Assembly (NCBI RefSeq): GCF_005405165.1
Contig: NZ_BJDN01000004.1
Span: 91,875-155,874, forward strand
Reading direction: 5' to 3'
DNA from: Loigolactobacillus binensis
GTDB lineage: Bacteria; Bacillota; Bacilli; Lactobacillales; Lactobacillaceae
DNA: 64,000 nt
Below, in pieces: positions 35,900-44,570 of this stretch. Position numbers and translations under genes: made by a program. Position 1 is the stretch's first letter. Each line of letters begins with the position of its first letter. The notes under the pieces are model-generated. The model was not told where the DNA came from, did not search any database, and worked only from the letters and a program-made list of their open reading frames with translations.

Positions 35900-37388
35900 T
35901 TTAGATCAGCCTGTCATTAAAGATGAAAACTTAGGAATTTGGTTCACTGGTTTAGATCTACAAGATGACGTTCATCAGTTACGTAATGCTTTTGTGGCCA
36001 ACAAGTTAGGGTATGGTGATCAAATTCTAGTCTGTCTACCTAATTCCGCTGTTTTCCCAGTGATCAATCAGGCAGCCTGGGAATTAGGAATCATTGTTCA
36101 TCCAATTTCACCAACAACCCCGATCGCGGAATTACGGGCCGATTGGCGAGCACGGCACTACGCGGGAATTTTACTTGCACCGGCTTTAGCGGTGGCTTTA
36201 GCGGGAGCTCCGTTTGTGGCTAATGACCTACATTTGCACACGGTAGCCGAATTGCCGTTTTTAGTCGATCGCCAGCAAATCGCGGGCCGTCTTACTACCA
36301 GCACCTATTTGCCGCAAGAAGATGATCTCGGCTTGATCCTAAATACGTCTGGGACCACCGGCAAGCCTAAGCGTGTCGGGCTGACCCACGCCATGTTGGT
36401 CAACGCAGCGCAGAATGATATTGTCAGCAATCATATGACTGCCGCTGATGTAGCGATGATCACCATGCCGATGTTTCACATCAACGCGCAAGTAATGTCC
36501 ACGTTATCCACGCGCTTAGCTGGCGGAAAGATTCTGGTTACACCGAAATTCAGTGCCAGCCGGTTCTGGCAGCAGGTCAAAGATAACGGCGTCACGTGGG
36601 TGTCGGTCGTTCCTACGATCATAACGTTCTTGTTGTTAAATGATAATGCCAATCGAGTTTATCGGGAAAATGCGGAAGATATTCATTTACGTTACGTCCG
36701 CTCATCATCTTTTGCTTTACCAGAAGATAAATTGCGCGCTTTTCAGGATAATTTCAACACCTTAGTGATCGAAGGCTACGGCATGACCGAAGCCGCTAGT
36801 CAATGTACGATCAATCCTTTTGATGCACCTAAGATTGGTTCAGCGGGTAAAGCTTTCGGAACCGAACTCAGTATTTTAGTGGATGGCGTGATCACCACCG
36901 AAGCTAATGTGCTCGGTGAAATTGTCATCAAAGGCGACCATGTGATCACGCAGTATATGGATCCTAACCCGGATTCCTTTAAAGATGGGTGGTTCCTGAC
37001 TGGTGATCTTGGCTATCTAGATGAGGAGGGCTATTTATTTGTTAAGGGTCGTAGCAAGGAAATTATCAGTCGTGGCGGTGAAAAAGTTGCGCCAGCAGCG
37101 GTGGAAAACGTGTTAAATGAACTGGCTTTTATCGAACAACTTTCGGTGATTGGTATGCCTGATGAGCTGTATGGTGAAGAAGTAACTGCCGTGGTGATCA
37201 GTACGACACCCGGTTTACATGAAGCCGACCAGCGCCAACAAATTTTGGATTATGCACAAGATCATTTGGCCAAATATGAATCCCCAACGCGGGTCGAATT
37301 TGTCCGTGAATTTCCGCGCAATATGACCGGTAAGGTTTTACGGCCGCAATTACGGGAACAACTATTAACAGCAGGTGTGGCTAGATGA
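35856..37388 (+). CDS. AMP-forming acyl-CoA synthetase/ligase
   Basis: Adenylate-forming enzyme, 510 residues. Seen: P-loop NTSGTTGKPKRVGLTH, the A5 motif EGYGMTEAASQ, FLTGDLGYLDEEGYLFVKGRSKEII and the C-terminal catalytic Lys in NMTGKVLRPQL. The order and text resemble the short-chain/oxalate-CoA-ligase (Pcs60/AAE3) branch more than long-chain FadD, but the acid substrate cannot be read by eye. Start ATG 35856 lies inside the acyltransferase gene (44-base overlap) and its stop overlaps the next gene by 4 bases. A role linked to the imported substrate or to acyl supply for the acyltransferase is inferred. Confidence 0.85.
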   Translation: MTKLTNLLSQQLKNNLDQPVIKDENLGIWFTGLDLQDDVHQLRNAFVANKLGYGDQILVCLPNSAVFPVINQAAWELGIIVHPISPTTPIAELRADWRARHYAGILLAPALAVALAGAPFVANDLHLHTVAELPFLVDRQQIAGRLTTSTYLPQEDDLGLILNTSGTTGKPKRVGLTHAMLVNAAQNDIVSNHMTAADVAMITMPMFHINAQVMSTLSTRLAGGKILVTPKFSASRFWQQVKDNGVTWVSVVPTIITFLLLNDNANRVYRENAEDIHLRYVRSSSFALPEDKLRAFQDNFNTLVIEGYGMTEAASQCTINPFDAPKIGSAGKAFGTELSILVDGVITTEANVLGEIVIKGDHVITQYMDPNPDSFKDGWFLTGDLGYLDEEGYLFVKGRSKEIISRGGEKVAPAAVENVLNELAFIEQLSVIGMPDELYGEEVTAVVISTTPGLHEADQRQQILDYAQDHLAKYESPTRVEFVREFPRNMTGKVLRPQLREQLLTAGVAR

Positions 37389-38350
37389 AAAAGCACCGTT
37401 GGAAGCTAGGCTTATTATTAATTGCGTTGATCGCGTGGCTCGGTGTTGCCTTTTATGGCTATCGCCAGACGGACTCCAGCCACAGTAACTTAACGACAGT
37501 GACCATTGGCTATCAAAAAGGTGATCCAGTGGACATTTCACAACAACGCGGCGAATTGGCCAAAAAAATGAAGGCAAAAGGTTATAAAGTTGTTTTTAAG
37601 GAATTTTCTGACGGTACGGCGCTGATCACTGCCTTGAAATCAGGTAATATCAACTACGCCCGACTTGGTGATACACCGCCAGTCACGGCGCAGGCCAGCG
37701 GAATGAATTTGGTTTATGTTGCTGCCGGTGCCTCCAAAGAAAATGGTTCTGGTATTTTGGTTAAAAAAGGCGCCAGTATCAACAGCTTAAAGGATCTAAA
37801 AGGAAAACGGATCGCTTATACTAAAGGAACTTCCGCGCAGTTTTTGATCCTCCAGGCTTTGAAAAAAGCTGGCCTAACAACTGACGATGTGACGTTGGTT
37901 AATATGGATCAATCGGCGGCCAGCGTGGCCTTTGCAAAGGGTAAAGTTGACGCGTGGGTTACTTGGGATCCGTTCACTGCTACGGCGGAAGTCGAGCAAA
38001 ACGCTAAATTATTAGTTGATGGCACTGGCCTGTCGAAGAATCGTGATTTTGTGGTTTCCACCAGCAGCTATGCCAAGGCTCATACCGCAGTCAGTAAATA
38101 TTTAGTTAGTTATTTGGCGGACGATATGCAATGGGCAACTAAGCATCAGAATAAATTGATCACGATGATGAGCAAGTCACTACATCTATCAAAAACGGTG
38201 ATCAAAAAGCAAGTTGGTCGCCGAACCTTCTCCATGGGAAAAGTCACCAATTCAATCGTGAAGGAACAACAAAAAATTGCTGACGTTTTCTATAATGCTG
38301 GTTTGATCGATAAAAAGATCAAAGTTAAGGATGCGTTAGTCGATCAATAG
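37385..38350 (+). CDS. SsuA-like sulfonate-type substrate-binding protein (operon 2)
   Basis: Binding protein of importer 2, 321 residues. Seen: an N-terminal hydrophobic segment (about 8-24) with no lipobox, so probably membrane-anchored, then VTIGYQKGD, the hallmark opening of aliphatic-sulfonate-binding SsuA, FSDGTALITALKSGNINYARLGDTPP, and SLKDLKGKRIAYTKGTSAQF. The resemblance to SsuA is stronger than for the operon 1 protein. It is the last gene of the coupled five-gene operon; a terminator follows. Confidence 0.87.
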   Translation: MKKHRWKLGLLLIALIAWLGVAFYGYRQTDSSHSNLTTVTIGYQKGDPVDISQQRGELAKKMKAKGYKVVFKEFSDGTALITALKSGNINYARLGDTPPVTAQASGMNLVYVAAGASKENGSGILVKKGASINSLKDLKGKRIAYTKGTSAQFLILQALKKAGLTTDDVTLVNMDQSAASVAFAKGKVDAWVTWDPFTATAEVEQNAKLLVDGTGLSKNRDFVVSTSSYAKAHTAVSKYLVSYLADDMQWATKHQNKLITMMSKSLHLSKTVIKKQVGRRTFSMGKVTNSIVKEQQKIADVFYNAGLIDKKIKVKDALVDQ

Positions 38351-38355
38351 AATTA

Positions 38356-38391
38356 AAGGGGTATTTGCATTTAGCAAATACTCTTTTTTTA
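38356..38391 (+). terminator. Terminator after importer operon 2
   Basis: GGTATTTGC / GCAAATACTC stem with a short loop, followed by T7. Confidence 0.85.
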
Positions 38392-38573
38392 TAAAAATTG
38401 ATGGGGAGCACAACAAAAAAATAAATGAAGGTGGCCTACTTTTTAGCGGGATTAAAAATCGCTGATTTGATCGATAAGAAAGCACGGTCAGGAGTATGTT
38501 ACTCGTGTTCTAGTCTGGAGAAGGACTATACTAGAAAGGAGAATTTGCGTGAAAAAGGCTGGCGACTAGGTAT

Positions 38574-38888
38574 TTGCAACTTGATGGTCATCAGAAATTG
38601 TTAGGTGGTTTCTATAAAATTCATAATTGGTATCATGATTCGCCGTTTATTCGCTTAAACTTTTTAACGGAAGAAGTTGGTGAATTATCACAAGCCATGC
38701 GCGCGATCGAAATTGGTCGTGATCATCCAGGTGAAAAAAATAAACAGGAAGCCTTAGTGTATAATCTAAAAGAAGAGTTGGCAGATGTTTTGGAGCAAGT
38801 TTTAATTAGCGGTAGTAAATTTAATATTGATCCTGACGTATTGCTGGAACAAAGTGAGAATAAATTAAGGCAAAGATGCCATCAATAA
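38574..38888 (+). CDS. MazG-like nucleotide pyrophosphohydrolase, N terminus uncertain
   Basis: Small all-alpha MazG-type protein, about 104 residues, of a family that hydrolyses nucleoside triphosphates. Seen: metal-binding helices LTEEVGELSQAMRAIEIG and LKEELADVLEQVL. The listed TTG start (38574) has no SD. A good SD (AAAGGAG, 38535-38541) points to GTG 38549, but that frame ends after six codons. Removing one A from the A5 run at 38552-38556 would join GTG 38549 to this frame and give MKRLATRYLQLDGHQ. So either a 1-bp indel (sequencing or real) broke the start, or the gene uses the poor TTG. A -10 TATACT lies at 38527-38532. Confidence 0.65.
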   Translation: MQLDGHQKLLGGFYKIHNWYHDSPFIRLNFLTEEVGELSQAMRAIEIGRDHPGEKNKQEALVYNLKEELADVLEQVLISGSKFNIDPDVLLEQSENKLRQRCHQ

Positions 38889-39093
38889 AACATGACCATA
38901 AAGTTATTTATGATCACAGTGCTCTAGTCGGTCATGTAGTTCCACCAAATAGCTGAGCGGAAAATCCAACTTAGGTCCTATGCATTTTTGTGCGCAGCAC
39001 GCCATAATAGAGTCATGGCAAAAGAAGTCGTTATTGCCCTTAAACTTTGAATTTAAATAATGCTTTGCTTTATAGCCCAAGGAGGACATTAAC

Positions 39094-40548
39094 ATGAATG
39101 AACGCGAAAGAATTCTCGATTTAGTCAAACAAGGCGTCATCTCAACTGAAGAGGCGTTAATGTTATTAGAAAATTTAGCGCAAGATAAAAGTACAGCTGA
39201 ACAAAAGACAACTACTGAACAAAAAACACCGCCAACTGAGTCGGCCGAAACAACAACCGATAATACGCAGGCGCTGGATGAACTTCAGGACCAATTAAAG
39301 GCGGTTGAAGCGCAATTAAAGGACGCTCAACATGACTTAAAAGGCCAACAAGAACATTTACAGGTGTTGGATACCATGGAAGACCTGGAAACCTTATCGG
39401 CCGATAAATTAGCGGAACGCGATCAAACCAAGGAAGCTATCGGTAAAGCAGAAAGTCAGATCGCTATTTTAAATGATGAAAAGGCTGGACTACAAAAACA
39501 ACTTGCCGCATTGCATAAAGCACAACGGGATCACTATAAAGAACGGTTAGCTAATAAATTAAACTTAGGTGATGATTGGAAAGATAATGCCACCGATACT
39601 TTAAACCAAGTAGGTGAAAAGGTTGGTGATGCTAGTACCCAGTTAGGTAAATTCATTAAAAACACTGCGCAGACGATCATGGAAAACGTGGATTGGAAAG
39701 AAGTGAACATCCGCGTCCCTGGTATCGCAACGACTAAGTTTGATCATGACTTTATTTATGAAACCGCCAGTGCTACGATTTTAGACGTTAAAGTGGCCAA
39801 TGGTGATGTTAATTTTAAAACTTGGGACAGTCCCGATATTAAAGTTAGCGCCCACGTGAAATTGTTTGGTAAAATGGAATCAGATAGTCCGTTGGAAAAC
39901 TTCCTACAACGTAGTGAGTTAGCTAACACTGCCGATACGTTAACGTTTAAAGTACCAAACAAACGGATCCAAGCTGATTTAACGTTTTATTTACCAGAAC
40001 GAACCTACGACCACACAACGATCAAGTTATTGAATGGCAATGTGACTTTAGAGGGCTTTGAAGGTGACGACTTATTTATTAAGAGTACCAACGGTCAGCT
40101 GACTTTCAATAGTGTCAATGCCTCAATGCTTGAAGTTGAAGGAATTAACGGTAATATTAAAGTAAACGGTGGTCGTTTGATCGACGCCTTGGTCAACACG
40201 GTCAATGGTGAAGTTCGTTTTGTTAGTAACGTGGAATCAGCGGAATTGACCACGGTCAATGGCGATGTTAAAGCGACGATCACCGAAAATACGCTGACTA
40301 AATTAGTGGCGAGCTCGGTTAACGGTAGCGTCAAGGTTGCGGTGCCAACGGCTTTAGCATTAGCAGGTAAAAGTAAGACGCGCTTTGGTGCGATCAAAAC
40401 CCGACTTAGTAATGTGGAAGTACTAAATGAACGTCATAACACGGGTAATTCGGTTTATGATTTTGAACGGGATCTAGGGGATACGCCGGCAAAGCTAGAA
40501 TTAAGTACGACTTCTGGTAATATTTTGTTAAAAGATACCCAAGAATAA
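39094..40548 (+). CDS. liaX: LiaX-like (YvlB family) envelope-stress protein
   Basis: Length 484 residues, no signal peptide. Seen: N-terminal SHOCT-like helix pair (MNERERILDLVKQGVISTEE, about 1-30), a coiled coil rich in Gln/Lys/Glu (about 60-150), then a long beta-repeat domain of the DUF4097 (adhesin-like) type (about 210-484) with repeated NGDV/NGEV/NGSV turns. Enterococcal LiaX has this build and senses daptomycin and antimicrobial peptides in the LiaFSR system; liaY (PspC) and liaZ (holin-like) follow it there as here. Start ATG 39094 with AAGGAGG. No liaFSR genes lie in the window. Confidence 0.8.
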   Translation: MNERERILDLVKQGVISTEEALMLLENLAQDKSTAEQKTTTEQKTPPTESAETTTDNTQALDELQDQLKAVEAQLKDAQHDLKGQQEHLQVLDTMEDLETLSADKLAERDQTKEAIGKAESQIAILNDEKAGLQKQLAALHKAQRDHYKERLANKLNLGDDWKDNATDTLNQVGEKVGDASTQLGKFIKNTAQTIMENVDWKEVNIRVPGIATTKFDHDFIYETASATILDVKVANGDVNFKTWDSPDIKVSAHVKLFGKMESDSPLENFLQRSELANTADTLTFKVPNKRIQADLTFYLPERTYDHTTIKLLNGNVTLEGFEGDDLFIKSTNGQLTFNSVNASMLEVEGINGNIKVNGGRLIDALVNTVNGEVRFVSNVESAELTTVNGDVKATITENTLTKLVASSVNGSVKVAVPTALALAGKSKTRFGAIKTRLSNVEVLNERHNTGNSVYDFERDLGDTPAKLELSTTSGNILLKDTQE

Positions 40549-40609
40549 ATGCGCTGGGGACCGCTTGTCCAGGTAAGTCAGCGCAATTCATCTGTGAGGA
40601 GCGATCAAA

Positions 40610-40873
40610 ATGGCAGAAAAACGTTTATATAAATCAGAACAGCACGTTATTAGTGGGGTGCTTGGTGGCATTGCTGAGTATTTCAATATTGACCCGACGT
40701 GGGTACGCGTCATTTATGCTGTTGTAACTTTCTTTACCGTCGGCTTTCCCGGAATCGTATTATACGTCCTTTTGACTTTGGTGATTCCAAGCCGACCGCA
40801 ACACCCAGACTATCAAGCGCAAGATAGTACTGAGCAACAAAGTACTGATGATAGTGATTGGAGTGATTTCTAA
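40610..40873 (+). CDS. liaY: LiaY-like PspC-domain membrane protein
   Basis: Length 87 residues. Seen: PspC domain KRLYKSEQHVISGVLGGIAEYF followed by one membrane span (about 32-62), and a hydrophilic acidic tail ending DDSDWSDF. PspC proteins take part in membrane-stress signalling. Start ATG 40610 with GAGGAG. Its stop and the next start overlap as TAATG. The last residues DWSDF recur at the end of the next gene product. Confidence 0.85.
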   Translation: MAEKRLYKSEQHVISGVLGGIAEYFNIDPTWVRVIYAVVTFFTVGFPGIVLYVLLTLVIPSRPQHPDYQAQDSTEQQSTDDSDWSDF

Positions 40874-41157
40874 TGCCGTTTCTATTTTTTCTTTTTCTAA
40901 GTCCGTTACTGATTCTGTTAGCCGTGGTGCTACTATTTACATTACGAATATTGGCGGTACCGTTACTGATTTTGTTTTTCATTTTAATGATTACGCGGCG
41001 ACGTCATCACTATGGTCGGAGTCAATGGACGCAGCAGCAACAGTGGCAACGTTATGGTCGAACTGAGTATCGCCAACATCACCATGAACAACGCCAGCGG
41101 CAGCGTAAAAATGCTCGTGACGTTAAGGTTCAAGATGATGATTGGAGTGACTTCTAA
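40873..41157 (+). CDS. Small membrane protein with basic/Gln-His tail, extra member of the lia operon
   Basis: Length 94 residues; no family recognised. Seen: two hydrophobic spans in the first 42 residues, then a strongly basic region rich in Arg, Gln and His (RRRHHYGRSQWTQQQQWQ and so on), and a C terminus ending VQDDDWSDF. The tail matches the LiaY end (DSDWSDF). There is no SD; ATG 40873 overlaps the liaY stop by one base, and its own stop overlaps the liaZ start the same way, so translation depends on its neighbours. It is absent from the liaX-liaY-liaZ order I know from enterococci. Confidence 0.75.
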   Translation: MPFLFFLFLSPLLILLAVVLLFTLRILAVPLLILFFILMITRRRHHYGRSQWTQQQQWQRYGRTEYRQHHHEQRQRQRKNARDVKVQDDDWSDF

Positions 41158-41504
41158 TGGGTTTTTGGAAACGTGTCTTAGTTAATGCGTTGATTTTCTT
41201 AGCGCTGGCTGGTTTCTTTCCCCATTTGATCTATGTTTCCAGCATTTGGATGGCCCTAGGCGCAAGTTTAGTGTTGGGTGTACTAAATGCTTTGATCAAA
41301 CCAGTTTTGCTGATTTTATCGTTACCGATCACGATTTTGACCTTAGGTTTGTTCAGTGTAGTGATCAATGCCATTATGTTGCAGCTGACCGCTTGGTTTG
41401 TTGGTAGCGGCTTTGCCTTTAGTGGTTTTGGTGCTTCGATTCTAACTGCAGTTATCATTTCGTTGGTCAATGCGATCGTCAGTGATCGTTTTGCCCGTGA
41501 TTAA
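41157..41504 (+). CDS. liaZ: LiaZ/YvlD-like phage-holin-4 superfamily membrane protein
   Basis: Length 115 residues with four hydrophobic spans. Seen: the YvlD/holin-4 pattern WMALGASLVLGVLNALIKPV and ILSLPITILTLGLFSVVINA. Despite the family name it is a chromosomal stress protein, not a prophage remnant. ATG 41157 overlaps the upstream stop (TAATG). Last gene of the operon, followed by a strong terminator. Confidence 0.88.
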   Translation: MGFWKRVLVNALIFLALAGFFPHLIYVSSIWMALGASLVLGVLNALIKPVLLILSLPITILTLGLFSVVINAIMLQLTAWFVGSGFAFSGFGASILTAVIISLVNAIVSDRFARD

Positions 41505-41507
41505 ATC

Positions 41508-41546
41508 AAAAAAACGTTGCCGAAATTATCCGGTAACGTTTTTTTG
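41508..41546 (+). terminator. Terminator after liaZ
   Basis: AAAAAACGTTGCCG / CGGTAACGTTTTTT, 14 bp with one wobble, followed by T. Confidence 0.92.
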
Positions 41547-41549
41547 TGC

Positions 41550-41596
41550 TTGTTAATAGTGTTTTATTATTTTATAATGTATGTACATTATAAAAT
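41550..41596 (+). promoter_or_regulatory. marR-MFS promoter covered by a 28-bp palindromic operator
   Basis: TTGTTA (41550-41555), 17-bp spacer, TATAAT (41573-41578). A perfect palindrome, arms ATTTTATAATGTA and TACATTATAAAAT around TG, spans 41569-41596 and covers the -10 and start point. It is the obvious binding site for the MarR protein encoded next. Confidence 0.88.
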
Positions 41597-41607
41597 GGAG
41601 ATGGACT

Positions 41608-42054
41608 ATGAGTATTCAACAACCAACCTTTATGCAAAATTGTTTGTATTTTACGGCCAATCATTTGCAACGTGAACTGGAGCAACTAGCTGCTAAAAGC
41701 TTTGCCAGCACAAAAATGGCCCCAGCCTATACCTATTTAACTTTGATGATCGAGGCTAATCCTGGCATTACGATGACTGAATTGGCATTAGCATTTGATT
41801 ATGAACAATCAACGTTATCACGCTTATTGCAGAAATTAGGTGGACAAAAATGGCTGCGTAAGCAACGGCAGGGTCATCAAACGCAACTTTATTTAACGAC
41901 AACGGCCAATACGATTTTGCCGACGATGCACCGCGCGTTAAATGATTTTCGTCAACGATCTGATCAATTAATGGGTGGTCGATCCCAAAAATTGGCTGTA
42001 GCTCACGCGATGGCTCGGGCAACGCAACAGGCTAAGGCGGTGGCCTATGAGTAA
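41608..42054 (+). CDS. MarR-family transcriptional regulator
   Basis: Winged-helix regulator, 148 residues from ATG 41608 (SD TGGAGATGG); a longer in-frame start at 41581 lies inside the palindrome and downstream -10 region and is rejected. Seen: helix-turn-helix ITMTELALAFDYEQSTLSRLLQKL and wing KWLRKQRQGHQTQLYLTTTAN. It very likely represses its own operon through the palindrome at 41569-41596. Overlaps the MFS gene by 8 bases; the ligand may be the MFS substrate. Confidence 0.88.
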   Translation: MSIQQPTFMQNCLYFTANHLQRELEQLAAKSFASTKMAPAYTYLTLMIEANPGITMTELALAFDYEQSTLSRLLQKLGGQKWLRKQRQGHQTQLYLTTTANTILPTMHRALNDFRQRSDQLMGGRSQKLAVAHAMARATQQAKAVAYE

Positions 42055-43294
42055 ACGCCGTTGGTACGGGTTAACTTTATTTATTGGGTTTTTAGTGTTA
42101 TTAATTTCTGCTAGTGTGCGGGCATTACCGGCAACTTTCGTGCTACCTTGGCAGCAAAGCTTTAATTGGAGTCGCGGTGCAGAATCGGCGGTGATCGCTA
42201 TTGGCACACTACTATTTGGGTTGATCGGTCCTTTTTCGGCAGCCTTTTTGCAGCGTTATGGTGCTCGCAAAGTCGGCAGTGTTGCTTTACTGATCTTGGT
42301 GATTGTAACGGCCATATTGCCATTCATGCATCAATTGTGGCAAGCGGCATTACTGGTGGGCCTATTGTCAGGAACTATGACGGGGATGATCGCTGATGTT
42401 TTTGGTATTTATATTGCTAACAATTGGTTCAAGAAAAATCACGGTTTAGTGCTGGGCTTATTTACAGCTAGTTCTTCAGTTGGGCAGCTGGTGGTTTTAC
42501 CGATTTTCACAACCTTGATCGCTCACCATGGTTGGCGGTATACGGCGCTGGTTGTGGCAGGCGGTGTTTTCTTAGTTTGGTTGGCCAATCTACTGTTGAT
42601 GCGTGATTATCCGCAACAAGTTGGACTACCGATCTTAGGTAAAACGCAGCTAACTACACCAAGCTATCCGGCACTTGATCTGCGTAGTGTACTTATGCAA
42701 CCGTTGCAAGCTTTACGTTTGGCGCTTAAAAGTAAGGTCTTCTGGCTATTGGCATTGCCATTTTTTGTTTGTGGTGCGTCAACGTCTGGTTTGATCGGTG
42801 TTCATTTTATTGCGGCGGGCCACGATTATGGGCTAAATGCGATTCATTCAGCCAATATTTTAGCGGTGATGGGGGTGTTTGATATCTGCGGATCGTTGTT
42901 AGCTGGTTGGTTGACGGAAAAAATTGATTCGCGGCTGATTTTAGCAGTTACATATGGGTTACGTGGGATTGCCTTATTCTTACTACCACTGGCCTTTCAC
43001 CAAGGCGGGTTGGTGCTGATCCTGTACGCAATTTTATTTGGTCTCAGTTGGAACGCCACCGTTTCACCGACGATCAAATTGATCAGTGCCAATTTTGGTT
43101 TACACCGTTCTGGTATTTTATTTGGTTGGGTCTTTGTTGGTCATCAAATTGGTGGCGCCTTGATGGCTTACATTAGTGGCGCCGTTCATGACAGTGTTCA
43201 TAGTTATGTGATGGCCTTTTTTATGGCTGGATTTATGTGCCTGATTGCTACTTTATTAGTGATCGTGGTGCCACAACCAGATTTAAAGAAATAA
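42047..43294 (+). CDS. Major facilitator superfamily transporter
   Basis: Length 415 residues, twelve predicted spans in two halves. Seen: FLQRYGARKVGS (the loop 2-3 MFS motif A position) and GWLTEKIDSRLIL in the second half, and a conserved-looking RGAESAVIAIGTLLFGLIGP stretch as in oxalate/formate antiporter-like MFS proteins. Co-transcribed with the MarR regulator. Substrate unknown; drug efflux or organic acid exchange are both possible. Confidence 0.85.
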   Translation: MSKRRWYGLTLFIGFLVLLISASVRALPATFVLPWQQSFNWSRGAESAVIAIGTLLFGLIGPFSAAFLQRYGARKVGSVALLILVIVTAILPFMHQLWQAALLVGLLSGTMTGMIADVFGIYIANNWFKKNHGLVLGLFTASSSVGQLVVLPIFTTLIAHHGWRYTALVVAGGVFLVWLANLLLMRDYPQQVGLPILGKTQLTTPSYPALDLRSVLMQPLQALRLALKSKVFWLLALPFFVCGASTSGLIGVHFIAAGHDYGLNAIHSANILAVMGVFDICGSLLAGWLTEKIDSRLILAVTYGLRGIALFLLPLAFHQGGLVLILYAILFGLSWNATVSPTIKLISANFGLHRSGILFGWVFVGHQIGGALMAYISGAVHDSVHSYVMAFFMAGFMCLIATLLVIVVPQPDLKK

Positions 43295-43300
43295 TGAATT

Positions 43301-43342
43301 GTCATTGGCGCGGCCTAAACAGGCAGCACAATGACTTTTTTT
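43301..43342 (+). terminator. Terminator after the MFS gene
   Basis: GTCATTG / CAATGAC outer stem with partial inner pairing, followed by T8. Confidence 0.75.
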
Positions 43343-43553
43343 GTTAGTTACGAATGTAACAGTTTATGAAAATGACCTTTTCACAAGAATGAGTGCGCTA
43401 TCGTACGCTAAATGTTAAAATATAAATCAGAAGTATAAAAAGTGTTACGGCTTGTATCACCGGCAATAAAAATCTAGTAATTACTAAAACAGCAGCTAAA
43501 ATTATTGGCGACCAGGTAGTTGGTCGCTGTTATTGAGATAGGAGTTAAATCAA

Positions 43554-44570
43554 ATGGTGCAAAGTGTCAAAGTAAGTGAGTTGGTGACTCGTGCTAATTT
43601 AGAAGTTTATGCTGGCGCAGAGTTTTTAAAAAAACGGCAGATCACCGTCAGTGATATCTCACGACCGGGGCTGGAATTAACCGGTTATTTTAATTATTAT
43701 CCGCATGATCGAATCCAGTTGTTTGGCCGAACGGAGATCTCTTTTGCCAAAAAGATGATGCCGGAAGAACGGTTAATGATTTTCCGAAAAATGTGTGGCG
43801 TGGACACACCAGCTTTTATTGTCTCACGTTCTTTACCGGTACCAGCAGAAATGTTGCAGGCCGCCAAGGAAGCTGGCATCCCCGTGCTGGGTTCCAAGCT
43901 AGCAACCACACGACTTTCTAGCTTGATGACTGATTATTTAGAAGGACGCTTAGCTGAACGCCGCTCGTTACATGGTGTTTTAGTCGACATTTATGGAATT
44001 GGTGTGCTGATCACTGGTGATTCTGGTGTGGGCAAAAGTGAAACTGCGTTGGAGTTAGTTAAACGGGGGCACCGGTTGATCGCTGATGATCGGGTAGAGG
44101 TTTACGAACAGGATGAACAAACTTTGATTGGCGAAGCGCCAGCAATTTTACGACATTTATTGGAAATTCGGGGCATCGGCATTATTGATGTGATGAATTT
44201 ATTTGGCGCTGGGGCTGTGCGCAGTGATACGCCAATTCAGGTGGTTATGCACTTGGAAACTTGGACGGCTGACAAGAATTTTGATCGTTTAGGTAATGGT
44301 GAAGAGACTATGCAGATTTTTGATGTTACTTTACCGAAAATTACGATCCCAGTTAAAATCGGTCGTAATTTGGCGATCATTATTGAAGTGGCGGCAATGA
44401 ATTATCGGGCTAAAACGATGGGGTACGATGCGACCAAAACTTTTGAGTCCAATTTAAATCAATTGATCCAACAGAATACACTAGAGGATGAGGCCGATGA
44501 GGCTAATAAGGCAAATGATGCCTTGCCTAATTCACCAACTAAACCAGATAAGGATGGTGGCCAAGCTTGA
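43554..44570 (+). CDS. hprK: HPr kinase/phosphorylase
   Basis: Phosphorylates HPr on Ser46 in response to glycolytic intermediates and is central to carbon catabolite repression. Length 338 residues, with a C-terminal extension rich in Glu/Asp/Asn. Seen: P-loop [27 protein letters not shown], and the signature [21 protein letters not shown]. Start ATG 43554 with AGGAG. The leader has a GCGACCA / TGGTCGC hairpin (43508-43527) just before the SD. Overlaps lgt by 4 bases. Confidence 0.97.
   Translation: MVQSVKVSELVTRANLEVYAGAEFLKKRQITVSDISRPGLELTGYFNYYPHDRIQLFGRTEISFAKKMMPEERLMIFRKMCGVDTPAFIVSRSLPVPAEMLQAAKEAGIPVLGSKLATTRLSSLMTDYLEGRLAERRSLHGVLVDIYGIGVLITGDSGVGKSETALELVKRGHRLIADDRVEVYEQDEQTLIGEAPAILRHLLEIRGIGIIDVMNLFGAGAVRSDTPIQVVMHLETWTADKNFDRLGNGEETMQIFDVTLPKITIPVKIGRNLAIIIEVAAMNYRAKTMGYDATKTFESNLNQLIQQNTLEDEADEANKANDALPNSPTKPDKDGGQA

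Noticed and set aside
41157..41504. Prophage holin
   Set aside because: The holin-4 superfamily name is misleading; it is the YvlD/LiaZ protein in a stress operon and no phage genes surround it.
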